A stretch of DNA of 64,000 nt from Sphingobium baderi (GCF_001456115.1 NZ_CP013264.1:721001-785000); one strand, 5' to 3'. Shown: positions 47,319-60,249, numbered from the stretch's first letter. Program-made: numbers and translations. Notes: generated from the sequence alone by a model not told the origin.

Positions 47319-47852
47319 CTACAGGCCTTCAGCCTCCGGATCGTCATCCCGTTCCCCGCCGCACCCTTTTAGAGTGCCTTCCCCGAACGCGATCTGCACC
47401 CGGTCGGACCAGATGGCGTCGCTCATCCCGTCGCTGCACGGCCCCTGGCTGACCGTCATGGTGAAGCTTTCGCCCAGGTAGCGAAGGGTGCGCCGGTCAT
47501 CCTCCCGCTCTACGGCAAAGCGCATCGGCACCTTGTCCGGCCGTTGCAGCGTGGCCACCGACCCGCGCACCGTCACCGCCCAGAAAGGCTCCGTCCCGAT
47601 GGCACGATATTCCGCCCTTTCCGGGGCTTTTGTTTCCAACACAGGGACCGGCGGCGTTTCACGTGGAACAGTTGGAACAGTTGGAACAGGATTTTCCAAA
47701 CCCTTTCCCTTCGCCATTTCATTCTGGGTTTCACCGCCATCGACAATCGGCGCCACCACCGCACCCGCGCTGTTATTCGCGGCCGGACTCTCGCCCTTCC
47801 CCCCGCATCCCGCGAGCGCCAGCGCCAGCATCAAGGGCAGCGCGCCCCTCAC
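47319..47852 (-). CDS. Lipoprotein with COG3650-type domain
   Basis: 177 residues from GTG 47852, which overlaps the tag stop by 4 nt (GTGA). Lipobox LAGC at residues 12-15. A Pro/Val/Thr-rich linker (ENPVPTVPTVPRETPPVP) joins it to a C-terminal domain opening YRAIGTEPFWAVTVRG, the COG3650/HslJ-like pattern, ending in an acidic tail. A parS-like site and three 9-bp units encode the linker. Function unknown; probably envelope-located. Confidence 0.78.
   Translation of the reverse strand: MRGALPLMLALALAGCGGKGESPAANNSAGAVVAPIVDGGETQNEMAKGKGLENPVPTVPTVPRETPPVPVLETKAPERAEYRAIGTEPFWAVTVRGSVATLQRPDKVPMRFAVEREDDRRTLRYLGESFTMTVSQGPCSDGMSDAIWSDRVQIAFGEGTLKGCGGERDDDPEAEGL
47655..47670. other. parS-like site 4 (inside a lipoprotein gene)
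   Basis: CGTTTCACGTGGAACA matches TGTTNCACGTGNAACA at 15 of 16 positions, differing only in the first base. It lies 23 kb from the parAB-linked sites. Confidence 0.7.
47665..47691. repeat. Three tandem 9-bp units beside parS-like site 4
   Basis: GGAACAGTT, GGAACAGTT, GGAACAGGA in a row, the first overlapping the right arm of the parS-like palindrome. On the minus strand they encode VPTVPTVP-type linker residues. Confidence 0.8.
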
Positions 47853-48412
47853 GCCGCGTCCCGCCGGAAGCAATGCGCGGCATGGTCGTTCACCAGCCCC
47901 ACCGCCTGCATCCACGCATAGACGATGGTCGGCCCGACAAACTTGAAGCCGCGCTTCTTGAGGTCTTTGGAAATCTCCGCCGACAAAGGCGTCTGGGCGT
48001 GGACGGTGACGCCATCGCCTCTGATCGACGCGCCGCCGACGAAGGACCAGATATAGTCGGAAAAAGCTTCGCCCCGGTCTCGCATCTCGCAGAAGATTTG
48101 CGCGCCCCGAATCGTCGCCTCGATCTTCGCCCGCGCCCGCACGATGCCGGGGTCCGCCATCAGCCGCTCTATATCCGCCGCATCGAAGGCCGCCACCTTG
48201 TCCGGGTCGAACTGGGCGAAGGCAGCGCGGAACCCCTCCCGCTTCCGCAGGATGGTGATCCAGGAGAGGCCCGCCTGGAATCCCTCCAGCATCAGCGTTT
48301 CCCAGAGCATCCGCGAATCCCGCTCCGGCACACCCCATTCGGCGTCATGATAGGCGCGGTATAGCGGGTCCGTCCCCACCCAGACGCAGCGAGGCCGATC
48401 CGCATCGCGCAC
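47849..48412 (-). CDS. tag: DNA-3-methyladenine glycosylase I
   Basis: A 187-residue base-excision enzyme that removes 3-methyladenine. CVWVGTDPLYRAYHDAEWGVPERDSRMLWE starts the family core; GFQAGLSWITILRKREGFRAAF and the C-terminal zinc ligands of VNDHAAHCFR are present. It follows gyrB by 4 nt and is coupled to the lipoprotein gene by a 4-nt overlap. Confidence 0.96.
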   Translation of the reverse strand: MRDADRPRCVWVGTDPLYRAYHDAEWGVPERDSRMLWETLMLEGFQAGLSWITILRKREGFRAAFAQFDPDKVAAFDAADIERLMADPGIVRARAKIEATIRGAQIFCEMRDRGEAFSDYIWSFVGGASIRGDGVTVHAQTPLSAEISKDLKKRGFKFVGPTIVYAWMQAVGLVNDHAAHCFRRDAA

Positions 48413-48416
48413 GGGA

Positions 48417-51502
<3,086 letters not shown>

Positions 51503-51603
51503 GTCATGCCCGGATGGTCGATCTCCCCTCGACTGCCGGAAGGAAACATCCCAGTGGGCCCGTTTCGCCCGTGATTTTCCAATTACAGTCTTAAATCCCT
51601 GCC

Positions 51604-51642
51604 AATGGCCTTTTACAAAATGGCCATTGTTCGATAATGGCG
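51604..51642 (+). promoter_or_regulatory. Repeated AATGGCC units upstream of the MocR gene
   Basis: AATGGCC at 51604-51610 and 51619-51625 and AATGGCG at 51636-51642 form a spaced direct repeat; the middle copy continues into GGCCATT (51622-51628), giving an inverted pair with the first. MocR regulators often bind such repeats at their own promoter. The unit nearest the gene is 32 nt before the start codon. Confidence 0.5.
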
Positions 51643-51673
51643 CGGTCATCATGCAAAATTGGATCCGTTTGCC

Positions 51674-53137
51674 ATGTCCACATCTTTTCTCAGGCCACCT
51701 TCCCTGCTCCGCCTTTTGGGCGCATGGCGCGCTGAAAACAGTCCGGAACCAGCCTACCGCCAATTGGCGCAGGCTTTGCGGATGCTGGTGCTGGATGGCC
51801 GCGTCGGTCTGGACGTCCGCTTGCCGGGAGAACGCGAACTTGCGGCTGCGCTGGGGTTGAGCCGCACGACGATCGCTGCCGCGTTCGACCGGTTACGGGA
51901 TGAAGGCTATCTGGAAAGCCGTCAGGGATCGGGCAGCGTGACCCGCCTGCCCGCCGGTCGAATCGCGCCCGTTCTGCCGGATATTGATGCAGCGAACGGA
52001 GGCAATCTGCTCAACTGGACGCATGCGGCCCTTCCTGCCGCGCCCGGTGTGGGCCGCGCCATTCAGGCGGCGGTTGAGATGTTGCCCGCCTTTCTGGGCG
52101 ACCTGGGTTATGATCCCTTGGGCTTGCCGCCGTTGCGGCGCGCCATAGCGGCGGATTTTGAGCGGCGCGGCTGTCCCACCAGCCCGGACCAGATCATCGT
52201 CACCAATGGCGCGCAGCAAGGCTTCTCCCTGCTCATACAGTGGCTGGCCGGACCGGGCGACCGGGTGGTGATCGATCACCCGACCTATCATAATGTGATC
52301 CAGGCGTTGCAACGCGCGCATGTCGTGCCTGTGCCGGTGGGCCTCCCCATGCAGGGATGGGACATTGACGCGATGGAAGCGGCCTTCCGCCAGACGGCGC
52401 CGCGCTTTGCCTATGTGATCGCGGATTTCCACAATCCTACCGGCCGCAGCATGGACCCGGTGACGCGCCGGTCGCTGGTGGAAGTCGCGACCGCCACGCA
52501 TACCCCGCTCATCATCGACGAGACGATGGTGGCGATGGGTCTGGACTTTACCCCGCCCGCGCCGGTCGCGGTGCACGATCCTTCGGGGCGGCAGGTCATT
52601 ACTTTAGGTTCGGCAAGCAAGCTTTATTGGGGCGGGCTGCGCGTCGGCTGGATTCGCGCCGATCCGCAGACCATCGCGGCGCTGGGGCGGCTGCGTACGA
52701 CGATGGACATGGCCAGCCCGGTCGTAGAGCAGCTTGCGGTCGCACATCTGCTGGATGCGGGGGAAGGACTGGGATCGCGCGCGGCGCTGCTGCGGGACCG
52801 GCGCGATCATCTGCTGGCGCTGCTGGAACGGCATCTGCCGCACTGGCGGATCGAATCGCCTGCGGGCGGCCTGTCCTTGTGGGCGGAAATGCCCCGCGCC
52901 GAAGCCACGGCGCTCGCGGCGCTGGCTGAAAGCCATGGCGTGCGGATCGCGCCCGGCCCGCGTTTCGGCGTCAGCGGCGCATTCGAACGATTCCTGCGCC
53001 TGCCCTTCGCCTTGCCGGAAGAGCAGCTGGCCATTGGCGTTGAACGGCTGGCGCAGGCCGACGCGCGGCTCCATGCGCGGACGCCGGCGGGCGGCGATAC
53101 GCCGGCCCTGGCCCTGGAAGCGGACCGGTTGATTTAA
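51674..53137 (+). CDS. MocR-family (GntR-aminotransferase) transcriptional regulator
   Basis: 487 residues from ATG 51674. N-terminal winged helix-turn-helix of GntR type (PAYRQLAQALRMLVLDGRVGLDVRLPGERELAAALGLSRTTIAAAFDRLRDEGY), then an aminotransferase-like domain with NGAQQGFSLLIQWL, DFHNPTGRSMDP and PLP lysine region TLGSASKLYWGGLRVGWIR. MocR proteins sense PLP or its derivatives. The target gene is not obvious here; no pdx or transporter gene is adjacent. Confidence 0.9.
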   Translation: MSTSFLRPPSLLRLLGAWRAENSPEPAYRQLAQALRMLVLDGRVGLDVRLPGERELAAALGLSRTTIAAAFDRLRDEGYLESRQGSGSVTRLPAGRIAPVLPDIDAANGGNLLNWTHAALPAAPGVGRAIQAAVEMLPAFLGDLGYDPLGLPPLRRAIAADFERRGCPTSPDQIIVTNGAQQGFSLLIQWLAGPGDRVVIDHPTYHNVIQALQRAHVVPVPVGLPMQGWDIDAMEAAFRQTAPRFAYVIADFHNPTGRSMDPVTRRSLVEVATATHTPLIIDETMVAMGLDFTPPAPVAVHDPSGRQVITLGSASKLYWGGLRVGWIRADPQTIAALGRLRTTMDMASPVVEQLAVAHLLDAGEGLGSRAALLRDRRDHLLALLERHLPHWRIESPAGGLSLWAEMPRAEATALAALAESHGVRIAPGPRFGVSGAFERFLRLPFALPEEQLAIGVERLAQADARLHARTPAGGDTPALALEADRLI

Positions 53138-53143
53138 GGCATG

Positions 53144-53181
53144 AATAAGGGCCGCGGAGACATGCCGCCGCGGCCCTTATT
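53144..53181. terminator. Bidirectional terminator between mocR and ppa
   Basis: AATAAGGGCCGCGG (53144-53157) pairs perfectly with CCGCGGCCCTTATT (53168-53181) around a 10-nt loop. The pairing reaches the A/T-rich ends in both directions, serving two convergent genes. Confidence 0.85.
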
Positions 53182-53203
53182 GCGAGACATAGTGGCAGAA
53201 GGT

Positions 53204-53743
53204 TCAGGCCTTCTTGCTGTCCCGATAGCGTTCGATCGCTTCAAGGATGATGCGGCGGGCATCTTCTGCCCCGCCCCATGTGCCGATCCGCACCCACTTT
53301 TCCTTTTCCAGATCCTTATAGTGGGTGAAGAAATGTTCGATCTGCTGCATCACGATGCCGGGCAGGTCGTCTTTCTCACCTACATCGGTATAATAGGGAA
53401 AGGTCTTGTCGTCCGGCACGCAAACCAGCTTTTCATCGCCGCCGGCTTCGTCTTCCAGATTGAGCACCGCGATGGGCCGCGCGCGCACGACGCTGCCCGG
53501 AATGAAGGGCGAGCGCGCGATGACCAGCGCGTCGAGCGGATCGCCGTCGGGCGACAGCGTGTGCGGCACGAAGCCGTAATTGGCGGGATAGCGCATCGGC
53601 GTATGCAGGATACGATCCACGAACAATGCGCCCGATGCCTTGTCGAACTCATATTTGACGGGCTCGCCGCCGACCGGAACCTCGATGATGACGTTCAGGC
53701 TGTTGGGCGGATCGTCGCCGACCGGGATCAGTTCGATATTCAT
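53204..53743 (-). CDS. ppa: Inorganic pyrophosphatase
   Basis: A 179-residue family I pyrophosphatase that hydrolyses PPi to phosphate. The metal-binding motif DGDPLDALV is present, with YPANYGFVPHTL and KFLDKASGALFVDRIL-type strands (VKYEFDKASGALFVDRIL) before it. Length is typical. The M61 peptidase gene lies 35 nt upstream on the same strand. Confidence 0.97.
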   Translation of the reverse strand: MNIELIPVGDDPPNSLNVIIEVPVGGEPVKYEFDKASGALFVDRILHTPMRYPANYGFVPHTLSPDGDPLDALVIARSPFIPGSVVRARPIAVLNLEDEAGGDEKLVCVPDDKTFPYYTDVGEKDDLPGIVMQQIEHFFTHYKDLEKEKWVRIGTWGGAEDARRIILEAIERYRDSKKA

Positions 53744-53778
53744 GATGTGGCCTTTGTTTCGCGTGGGTTTGCGGGTGA

Positions 53779-55710
53779 TTATGTTTTCGGTTTGAGCAGC
53801 CGGTCGAGGCTGCCTTCACCCTCTCCTGTCTTTTCGAGGCGCGGATAGCGCAGGCCTCCTGAATATGCGAGAGACAAAGTGCGGTAATATTTGTCCTGCT
53901 TGACGATGATCTGGATCGGCGTTCTGGCGTCGGTAGCGTTCTTGATCGCCATCTTGAAGACATCGGCTGAATATTCATTGCCGTTCACCGCAACAATGGT
54001 GGAACCGACCGCAAGGCCAGCCTTGAAAGCGGTGCTGTCCCAGACCACGGACGCGATTTCCCCGCTGTTCTTGACTGTGAGGCCGAGGCCGAAGCTCTGG
54101 TCCACGACCTTCTGTGCGCTCTCGACGGCCTTGGTGATGCTGCCCGGCGTGTCGCCATAGGCAAGGCGATAGCCACCCAGCGTAAAGCCGCCCTTGGGCG
54201 TTTCCCGCGTCGTGCCATCCACATGTTTCTGGAAGAAGCCCGCCCAGTCATAGGGCGCGACATCGTTCAGCGTTTTGATGACATCGCCCCGATTATAGAC
54301 GACCTGTCCCCAATCGCCCGGATTGATGCCGAAGAAGGCTCGGGCGAAATCATCCAGACCTTTCTTGCCCTTCGTCTGCTGGCGGAGGATCGCATCGGCT
54401 TCCAGCCAGATCATCAGGCCTTCATTATAATAGTCCTCGGACCGCTGCCAGCTCGCCCAGCCTTTCGGACGGCGCGCGGAAATGACGGGGTCGAGCGTCG
54501 TGTCCTCCATCGGCCGCCATTCTCGGCCCTTTGCCGTGTCGAGTTTCGCCGCGATCTGGGCATAAGCATCCAGCGTCTCCTGCTTGGAGAACAGGCCCGA
54601 CCGCGCGCCCAGCACATAGCCCCAGAACTGCGTCTGCCCTTCATAGACCCACAGCAGATTGTCCTGCATCGGGGTACGGAAATCGGGCGTCCACAGCAGG
54701 TCCGGGCGGCGGAACTTGCCGTCCCAGCTATGGGTGAATTCGTGCGGTAACAGGTTGCGGTCCAGCAGCGCCTCGCCCGAATCCCAATTCTTGAAATAGC
54801 CCGGCTCGACCTGATTCTCCGATGAGCGGTGATGTTCGAGGCCAATGCCGCCCATCTCGTCGGTGATGGCGAGCAGGAAATCATAATGATCGAAATGCAT
54901 GCTGCCGAACAGCGCCTTGGCTTCTGCCACCAGCTTCTTGTGCTTGGCGATCTGCTCCGGCTTATAGTCCAGTTCGTCCGCATCGTCGGCGACGATGTTC
55001 AGCGTCACATCGCTACCAAGGTCCACGGCCTTAAAATGGCTTCCCGCAAAAACCGGCGAATCCTGCAAGGCTTCATAGTCGATCACGTCATAGGCGACGC
55101 TGTTGCCGCTCCGCCGTCCGCGCAGAGCGGTCGCGGCCTGCCATCCGGCGGGATAGGCGACGGTTGCCTGCACCGGGATCTGGCGGGTGAAATAACCGGC
55201 GGGATAAAGCGACACCGCTTCCCACTGGATGTTGAGCATCTTGGGCGTCACCACGACGCGGCCCTGATTGGGGGCGGTGGCGGACAGGAACTGGAACTGG
55301 GCGGCGACCTCTTTCGCGCCCGGCGGCACGTCGATCTGAAAGGCGTAGACATCCAGCGGATCGCGCTTCCACGCCAGCGGCCTGCCATTGGCGGTGAAGG
55401 TAAGGCCAGTGAGTTTTTCGATCTGCCCGCGCGGCGCGTGATTGCCCGGCAACCATTGCGGCATCAGCAGGGTCATCGGACCGCTGGCCGCGACGGGAAT
55501 CGTTTCCTTGACGCGGAAAATGCGCTGCACCGTATCGGTCGCGTCCACCTCCAGCCGGATCGTGCCACCGGGATAGGGCACATCCTTCGGCGCGGGCGTG
55601 GCGTCGTTGACGGGCAGGGCCATTGGTTTGGAACGGATCGCTTCCTGCGCCTGGAGCGGACTGGCGGCGGCGGTGGAAAGGCAAAGGGCGGCAGCAAGGC
55701 TGCGGATCAT
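53779..55710 (-). CDS. M61 family peptidase with PDZ domain
   Basis: 643 residues from ATG 55710. Signal peptide MIRSLAAALCLSTAAASPLQAQ. Central M61 catalytic domain with zinc motif HEFTHSWDGKFRRPDLL (HExxH). C-terminal PDZ-like part GLGLTVKNSGEIASVVWDSTAFKAGLAVGSTIVAVNGNEY. The family includes glycyl aminopeptidase of Sphingomonas. It is likely periplasmic. A longer frame upstream to 56070 is antisense to hisS. Confidence 0.92.
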   Translation of the reverse strand: MIRSLAAALCLSTAAASPLQAQEAIRSKPMALPVNDATPAPKDVPYPGGTIRLEVDATDTVQRIFRVKETIPVAASGPMTLLMPQWLPGNHAPRGQIEKLTGLTFTANGRPLAWKRDPLDVYAFQIDVPPGAKEVAAQFQFLSATAPNQGRVVVTPKMLNIQWEAVSLYPAGYFTRQIPVQATVAYPAGWQAATALRGRRSGNSVAYDVIDYEALQDSPVFAGSHFKAVDLGSDVTLNIVADDADELDYKPEQIAKHKKLVAEAKALFGSMHFDHYDFLLAITDEMGGIGLEHHRSSENQVEPGYFKNWDSGEALLDRNLLPHEFTHSWDGKFRRPDLLWTPDFRTPMQDNLLWVYEGQTQFWGYVLGARSGLFSKQETLDAYAQIAAKLDTAKGREWRPMEDTTLDPVISARRPKGWASWQRSEDYYNEGLMIWLEADAILRQQTKGKKGLDDFARAFFGINPGDWGQVVYNRGDVIKTLNDVAPYDWAGFFQKHVDGTTRETPKGGFTLGGYRLAYGDTPGSITKAVESAQKVVDQSFGLGLTVKNSGEIASVVWDSTAFKAGLAVGSTIVAVNGNEYSADVFKMAIKNATDARTPIQIIVKQDKYYRTLSLAYSGGLRYPRLEKTGEGEGSLDRLLKPKT

Positions 55711-55859
55711 GGACGTCTCCGAAAAGGACTGGCCGGTCGGCCTGATGGCGTCAGCATGGCGGCGCGAAGCGGCCTCGTCCACCCTGCAACGGCCTGACGA
55801 CATTATGCGATAAAAAAGCGCGTTTCCTTGCAGCTTGTTTGCGGTTAAGGGCCCGTGCC

Positions 55860-57122
55860 ATGGCGAAAATAGAAACGCCGCGCCCGGTGCGCGGCACGCA
55901 GGACATGCTGGGCGGCACCCCCGAAGCGTTCCAGGAGCGTTTCGCGCATGTGGTCGCGACCTTTGATCGGGTGCGCCGGCTCTATGGCTTTGAGCGCGTG
56001 GAAGTCCCTGTGTTCGAAGCAACGGTGGTGTTCGCCCGCTCGCTGGGCGAGAGCACGGACGTGGTGTCAAAGGAAATGTATACGTTCGAGGACCGGGGCG
56101 GCGACAGCATCACTCTGCGCCCGGAATTCACGGCGGGTATCTCGCGCGCCTATATTACCGAAGGCTGGCAGCAATATGCGCCGCTGAAGGTCGCGACGCA
56201 CGGCCCATTGTTCCGTTACGAACGCCCGCAAAAGGGCCGGTTCCGCCAATTTCACCAACTCGATGCCGAAATCATCGGCGCGGGGGAGCCGGGCGCGGAC
56301 GTGGAGCTGCTGGTCTTCGCCGATCAGTTGCTGCGGGAACTGGGCGTATCCGAAGGCGTGACGCTCACTCTCAATACGCTGGGCGATGCGGACAGCCGCG
56401 AGGCTTGGCGCGCCGCGCTGATCGCGCATTTCGAGGCGCACCGCGAACAGCTTTCGGAGGACAGCCTCGACCGCCTCCATCGCAATCCGCTGCGTATCCT
56501 CGACAGCAAGGACCCGCGCGATCGCCCCGTGGCGGACAGCGCGCCGGACATTGATGCTTATCTCACCGACGAAGCGCGCGGCTTCTTCGAGAAAGTGACG
56601 AGCGGCCTCGACGCGGCGGGCGTGGCGTGGGAACGCAATCCCCGGCTGGTGCGCGGGCTGGATTATTACCGGCACACCGCGTTCGAGTTCATCACCGATA
56701 GGCTGGGCGCGCAGGGCACGGTGCTGGGTGGCGGGCGCTATGACGGGTTGATCGAAAATCTGGGCGGTCCCGCCACGCCGGCGGTCGGCTGGGCGGCAGG
56801 GATCGAGCGGCTCGCGATGCTGGTCGAGCTGCCGGAGATCGCCCGCATCGACGTGGCCGTCATCCCGATGGGTGAGGCGGCGGAAGCCAAGGCGACAGGC
56901 ATCATCGCCGACTTGCGCCGCGCCGGCGTCGCCTGCGATATGGGTTATCGTGGCAATATGAAGAAGCGGATGCAGCGCGCCAATGCGAGTGGGGCGGCCT
57001 GGGCCGTGATCCTGGGCGACGATGAACTGGCGCGCGGCGAAGCATCCGTCCGCAATCTGGGCACAGGTGAACAGCAGGCGGTGGCGCTGGATACGATCGT
57101 GGGCAAGCTGACGGCGCTCTGA
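55860..57122 (+). CDS. hisS: Histidyl-tRNA synthetase
   Basis: 420 residues from ATG 55860 ([19 protein letters not shown]). Class II synthetase: motif 1 region at [15 protein letters not shown], motif 2 [23 protein letters not shown], histidine loop [15 protein letters not shown], motif 3 [15 protein letters not shown]. The C-terminal anticodon-binding domain ends at residue 420. The prfA start overlaps its stop by 1 nt (TGATG). Confidence 0.97.
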   Translation: MAKIETPRPVRGTQDMLGGTPEAFQERFAHVVATFDRVRRLYGFERVEVPVFEATVVFARSLGESTDVVSKEMYTFEDRGGDSITLRPEFTAGISRAYITEGWQQYAPLKVATHGPLFRYERPQKGRFRQFHQLDAEIIGAGEPGADVELLVFADQLLRELGVSEGVTLTLNTLGDADSREAWRAALIAHFEAHREQLSEDSLDRLHRNPLRILDSKDPRDRPVADSAPDIDAYLTDEARGFFEKVTSGLDAAGVAWERNPRLVRGLDYYRHTAFEFITDRLGAQGTVLGGGRYDGLIENLGGPATPAVGWAAGIERLAMLVELPEIARIDVAVIPMGEAAEAKATGIIADLRRAGVACDMGYRGNMKKRMQRANASGAAWAVILGDDELARGEASVRNLGTGEQQAVALDTIVGKLTAL

Positions 57123-58213
57123 TGCACATCTCCGCCGAACGCATCGCGCAGATCGAAGCGCGCAGGGACGAAGTGCAAGCGTCGATGACGCGCGCCGACC
57201 TGCCTCCTGACGAGTTTGTGCGGCTCTCCAAGGAATATGCCGAGATCGAGCCGGTGGCGAGGGCCGCGCATGAAGTGCGGCGGTTGCGGCAGGAACTCCT
57301 CGCGCTGGAGCAGATGGCGGGCGGCGAGGGGGCGGAGGTCGACCCCGCCATGCGTGAATTGGCGCAGGAAGAGATGCAGCATATCAAGGCGCAGTTGCCC
57401 GCCGCCGAGCGTGCCCTCGCGCTGCAACTTCTGCCCCGTGATTCGGCCGATGCGCGCCCGGCCATGCTGGAAATCCGCGCCGGCACCGGCGGCGATGAGG
57501 CAGCGCTGTTCGCGGGCGACCTGTTCCGCATGTATCAACGCTATGCCGATTCGCAGGGCTGGAAGATGGAGATGATGTCCGCCAATGCCGCGGAAGTCGG
57601 CGGCTTCAAGGAAGTCGTCGCCAGCATCACCGGCATCGGCGTCTTTGCCAAGCTGAAGTTCGAAAGCGGCGTCCATCGCGTCCAGCGCGTGCCTGTTACC
57701 GAAAGCGGGGGCCGCATCCATACCTCCGCCGCGACCGTCGCGGTCCTCCCCGAGCCGGAGGAGGTGGACGTCCAGATCGCCGACGGCGACCTCAAGATCG
57801 ACATCTACCGTGCTTCGGGCGCTGGCGGTCAGCATGTCAATACGACCGATTCCGCCGTCCGCATCACCCATTTGCCGAGCGGCCTTGTCGTGACGCAGCA
57901 GGATGAGCGATCCCAGCACAAGAACAAGGCGAAGGCGATGCAGGTGCTGCGCGCCCGTCTTTACGAACTGGAGCGCGACCGCGCCCAGAGCGAACAGGCC
58001 GGCGCGCGCAAGGCGATGGTCGGATCGGGCGATCGTTCGGAACGCATCCGCACCTATAATTTCCCGCAGGGCCGCGTCACCGACCACCGCATCAACCTGA
58101 CCCTCCACCGCCTGCCGGAGATATTGGAAGGGCCGGGCCTGTCCGAAGTCATCGACGCGCTGGTGGCGGAGGATGAAGCCGCGCGCCTTGCCCAGCTGGA
58201 TGGTGTGGGCTGA
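57122..58213 (+). CDS. prfA: Peptide chain release factor 1
   Basis: A 363-residue RF1. The catalytic GGQ lies in [24 protein letters not shown], and the helix preceding contains [20 protein letters not shown]1 reads UAA and UAG. prmC, whose product methylates the GGQ glutamine, follows 2 nt later, a typical coupling. Confidence 0.97.
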   Translation: MHISAERIAQIEARRDEVQASMTRADLPPDEFVRLSKEYAEIEPVARAAHEVRRLRQELLALEQMAGGEGAEVDPAMRELAQEEMQHIKAQLPAAERALALQLLPRDSADARPAMLEIRAGTGGDEAALFAGDLFRMYQRYADSQGWKMEMMSANAAEVGGFKEVVASITGIGVFAKLKFESGVHRVQRVPVTESGGRIHTSAATVAVLPEPEEVDVQIADGDLKIDIYRASGAGGQHVNTTDSAVRITHLPSGLVVTQQDERSQHKNKAKAMQVLRARLYELERDRAQSEQAGARKAMVGSGDRSERIRTYNFPQGRVTDHRINLTLHRLPEILEGPGLSEVIDALVAEDEAARLAQLDGVG

Positions 58214-58215
58214 TC

Positions 58216-59046
58216 GTGGCGCCGATTGCCGAAAAGCTCCGCGCTGCGGCGGCTTTGCTCGGCGCGCGGAGCGACACGCCCCGTCTCGACGTGGAGCTGC
58301 TGCTCGCACATGCGTTGGGCCTGACGCGGGGCGATCTGCTCCTGCGTCAGCGCGACCTTGCCGTTCCCGCTGCGTTTGACCGGCTGATCGAACGCCGCCT
58401 CGCCGGGGAGCCGGTTGCTTATATCACGGGCGTTCGCGACTTCTGGACCATCAGCCTGCGGGTGACGCCGGACGTTCTGATCCCGCGGCCCGACAGCGAA
58501 ACGCTGATCGAGGCGGCGATTGAGCATTTTGGGAACCATGCGCCTGCCGATGTGCTCGACCTAGGCACGGGGTCGGGCGCCTTGTTGCTCGCCGCGCTGG
58601 ATCAATGGCCGATGGCGCGCGGTCTGGGCATCGACATATCGTCCGGCGCGCTGGCCGTGGCGAAAGAGAATGCCGCTCGCCTCGGTCTGTCCGGGCGAGC
58701 GGCCTTCCGCATCGGCGATTGGGCGGAAGGCGTTCGGGAAACATTCGACCTCATCCTCGTCAATCCGCCCTATATCGCCAGGAGCGTAGCCTTGTCGGGC
58801 GATGTGTTGCACGAGCCGGAAGGCGCATTGTTCGCCGGGGCTGAGGGATTGGACGACTATCGCCGCATCGCCCCTCAACTGCCTCATTTGCTGAGGCCCC
58901 ACGGCATGGCGGCGATTGAGATCGGATATGACCAGCGGGAGAGCGTTTCAGCGCTCTTTTCCGCCGCGGGATTGCTTGTCGAGGTTCGGCGCGATCTTGC
59001 CGGACATGATCGGTGCCTTGTGGTTCGCAAGCCGGTTCTCCGTTGA
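58216..59046 (+). CDS. prmC: Release-factor glutamine methyltransferase
   Basis: 276 residues from GTG 58216. SAM motif VLDLGTGSGALLLAALD and catalytic NPPY in DLILVNPPYIARS. It N5-methylates the GGQ glutamine of RF1 and RF2, which raises termination efficiency. N-terminal helical domain has the expected GDLLLRQRDL. The gene ends before a 305-nt gap. Confidence 0.95.
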   Translation: MAPIAEKLRAAAALLGARSDTPRLDVELLLAHALGLTRGDLLLRQRDLAVPAAFDRLIERRLAGEPVAYITGVRDFWTISLRVTPDVLIPRPDSETLIEAAIEHFGNHAPADVLDLGTGSGALLLAALDQWPMARGLGIDISSGALAVAKENAARLGLSGRAAFRIGDWAEGVRETFDLILVNPPYIARSVALSGDVLHEPEGALFAGAEGLDDYRRIAPQLPHLLRPHGMAAIEIGYDQRESVSALFSAAGLLVEVRRDLAGHDRCLVVRKPVLR

Positions 59047-59351
59047 TGGCAGGAATTGCGGGGACGCAAGCGAAAATCACTTGGTTTATGGGATCAAAGA
59101 CACTACATGGACCTGAGGGACGGCTCTGTCTTAAGGGTTTGGCCGCTAGGCCGCTGATGGAAATGGCCGTCTTCCCGCTTCTTAAAGTCACGATGGCGCG
59201 GCATGCCGATGCCTCTGGCAGCTAAGGGCAAGGGTCCATGCGGATCTCTGTCCGGCGGAGCTATACGGCCTGATAAGCGGGCCGAGCTGGGGAATGGCGA
59301 CTGAACAGTGTCTTCAGTAAATTTTATCATAGTGAACGCAAGGACCAGGTC
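59047..59351. other. Gene-free 305-nt gap between prmC and the DUF4167 gene
   Basis: No convincing gene or RNA. CTGAA-CAGTGTC-TTCAG (59301-59317) is a short inverted repeat, and TTTTATCAT near 59332 with CTGAAC 18 nt before could be a promoter for the DUF4167 gene. GGCCGCTAGGCC near 59141 is another small palindrome. All weak. Confidence 0.35.
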
Positions 59352-60104
59352 TTGATCAACAACAGGCAGGCCGGTCGCCGCAATCGCGGCCGGAACAACG
59401 GGCGTCCCAACAATGGCAACCGGGGCGGCGGCGACAACGGGAACCGGATCGACAGTCGCGCGCGGGGAAACGCGGCACAACTTCTTGAAAAATATAAGAA
59501 TATGGCGCGTGATGCCCAGATGGCGGGCGATCGGGTGAACGCTGAATATTATCTTCAGTTCGCCGATCATTATTTCCGCGTCCTCGCCGACAATCGCGCC
59601 CGGCAGGAAGAGCAGCAACAGCGCTTCCGCCGCTATGATGAGAATTTCGACGATGATGGCGAAGATGTCGATGCGGGCGACGAGGGCGAAGGCGCGCATG
59701 TCGAGCAGCCGAATGAGCGCGCTGACCAGCCCCATCACCGCCGCCGGGATGGCCGGGATGAACGGCGCGACGACCGTGAAGGACGTGAGCGGCGTGACCG
59801 GAACGTCCGGGAACGTCCGGCCGCTGCCGAAACGCCCGAGCAGCCGCTGCCCGCGCAGGATGTTTCGCCGGCCGGCGTGACCGCGCCGGAACCTCAGCCT
59901 GAAACCGAAGCGCCACGCCCCCGCCGGGGTCGTCCACGCAAGGCGGATGCAGCCAAGGCGGCGGAGGAAAAGGCCGAGGGGCTGGATATTGCTGTGCTGC
60001 CCCCGTCGATCGCGCGGGCCGACAATGATAGCGAGGCACCGGAAGACGAAGCGCCCCGCAAGCGCACCCGTCGCCCTCGTGCGGCGACCCAGGCGGCGGA
60101 GTAA
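59352..60104 (+). CDS. DUF4167 family basic protein
   Basis: About 250 residues from TTG 59352 with AAGGACC upstream. The N-terminal 30 residues are Arg/Asn/Gly-rich (NRQAGRRNRGRNNGRPNNGNR), suggesting RNA binding. The conserved domain follows at about residues 35-85 (NAAQLLEKYKNMARDAQMAGDRVNAEYYLQFADHYFRVL). The rest is long, disordered, with acidic then basic Pro/Arg/Ala repeats. It is an alphaproteobacterial family often located after prmC; function unknown. Confidence 0.87.
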   Translation: MINNRQAGRRNRGRNNGRPNNGNRGGGDNGNRIDSRARGNAAQLLEKYKNMARDAQMAGDRVNAEYYLQFADHYFRVLADNRARQEEQQQRFRRYDENFDDDGEDVDAGDEGEGAHVEQPNERADQPHHRRRDGRDERRDDREGRERRDRNVRERPAAAETPEQPLPAQDVSPAGVTAPEPQPETEAPRPRRGRPRKADAAKAAEEKAEGLDIAVLPPSIARADNDSEAPEDEAPRKRTRRPRAATQAAE

Positions 60105-60145
60105 TCGCCGCCTCGCGCTTCGATCGCGACCATCGAAACCAAAAG

Positions 60146-60183
60146 AAAAGGGGATGGCGGATTTCCGGTCATCCCCTTTTTTT
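60146..60183 (+). terminator. Rho-independent terminator after the DUF4167 gene
   Basis: AAAAGGGGATG pairs with CATCCCCTTTT around GCGGATTTCCGGT, and the right arm runs on into seven T. Very strong by sequence. Confidence 0.94.
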
Positions 60184-60249
60184 GTGCGCTTTGCATATCG
60201 GCCGTAATGAGGCAGAACGGATCAGCCGCCGGGGAGGGAGCCGATCCTG

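Noticed and set aside
47665..47691. CRISPR-like short repeats
   Set aside because: Units are only 9 bp, without spacers, and are within a coding linker.
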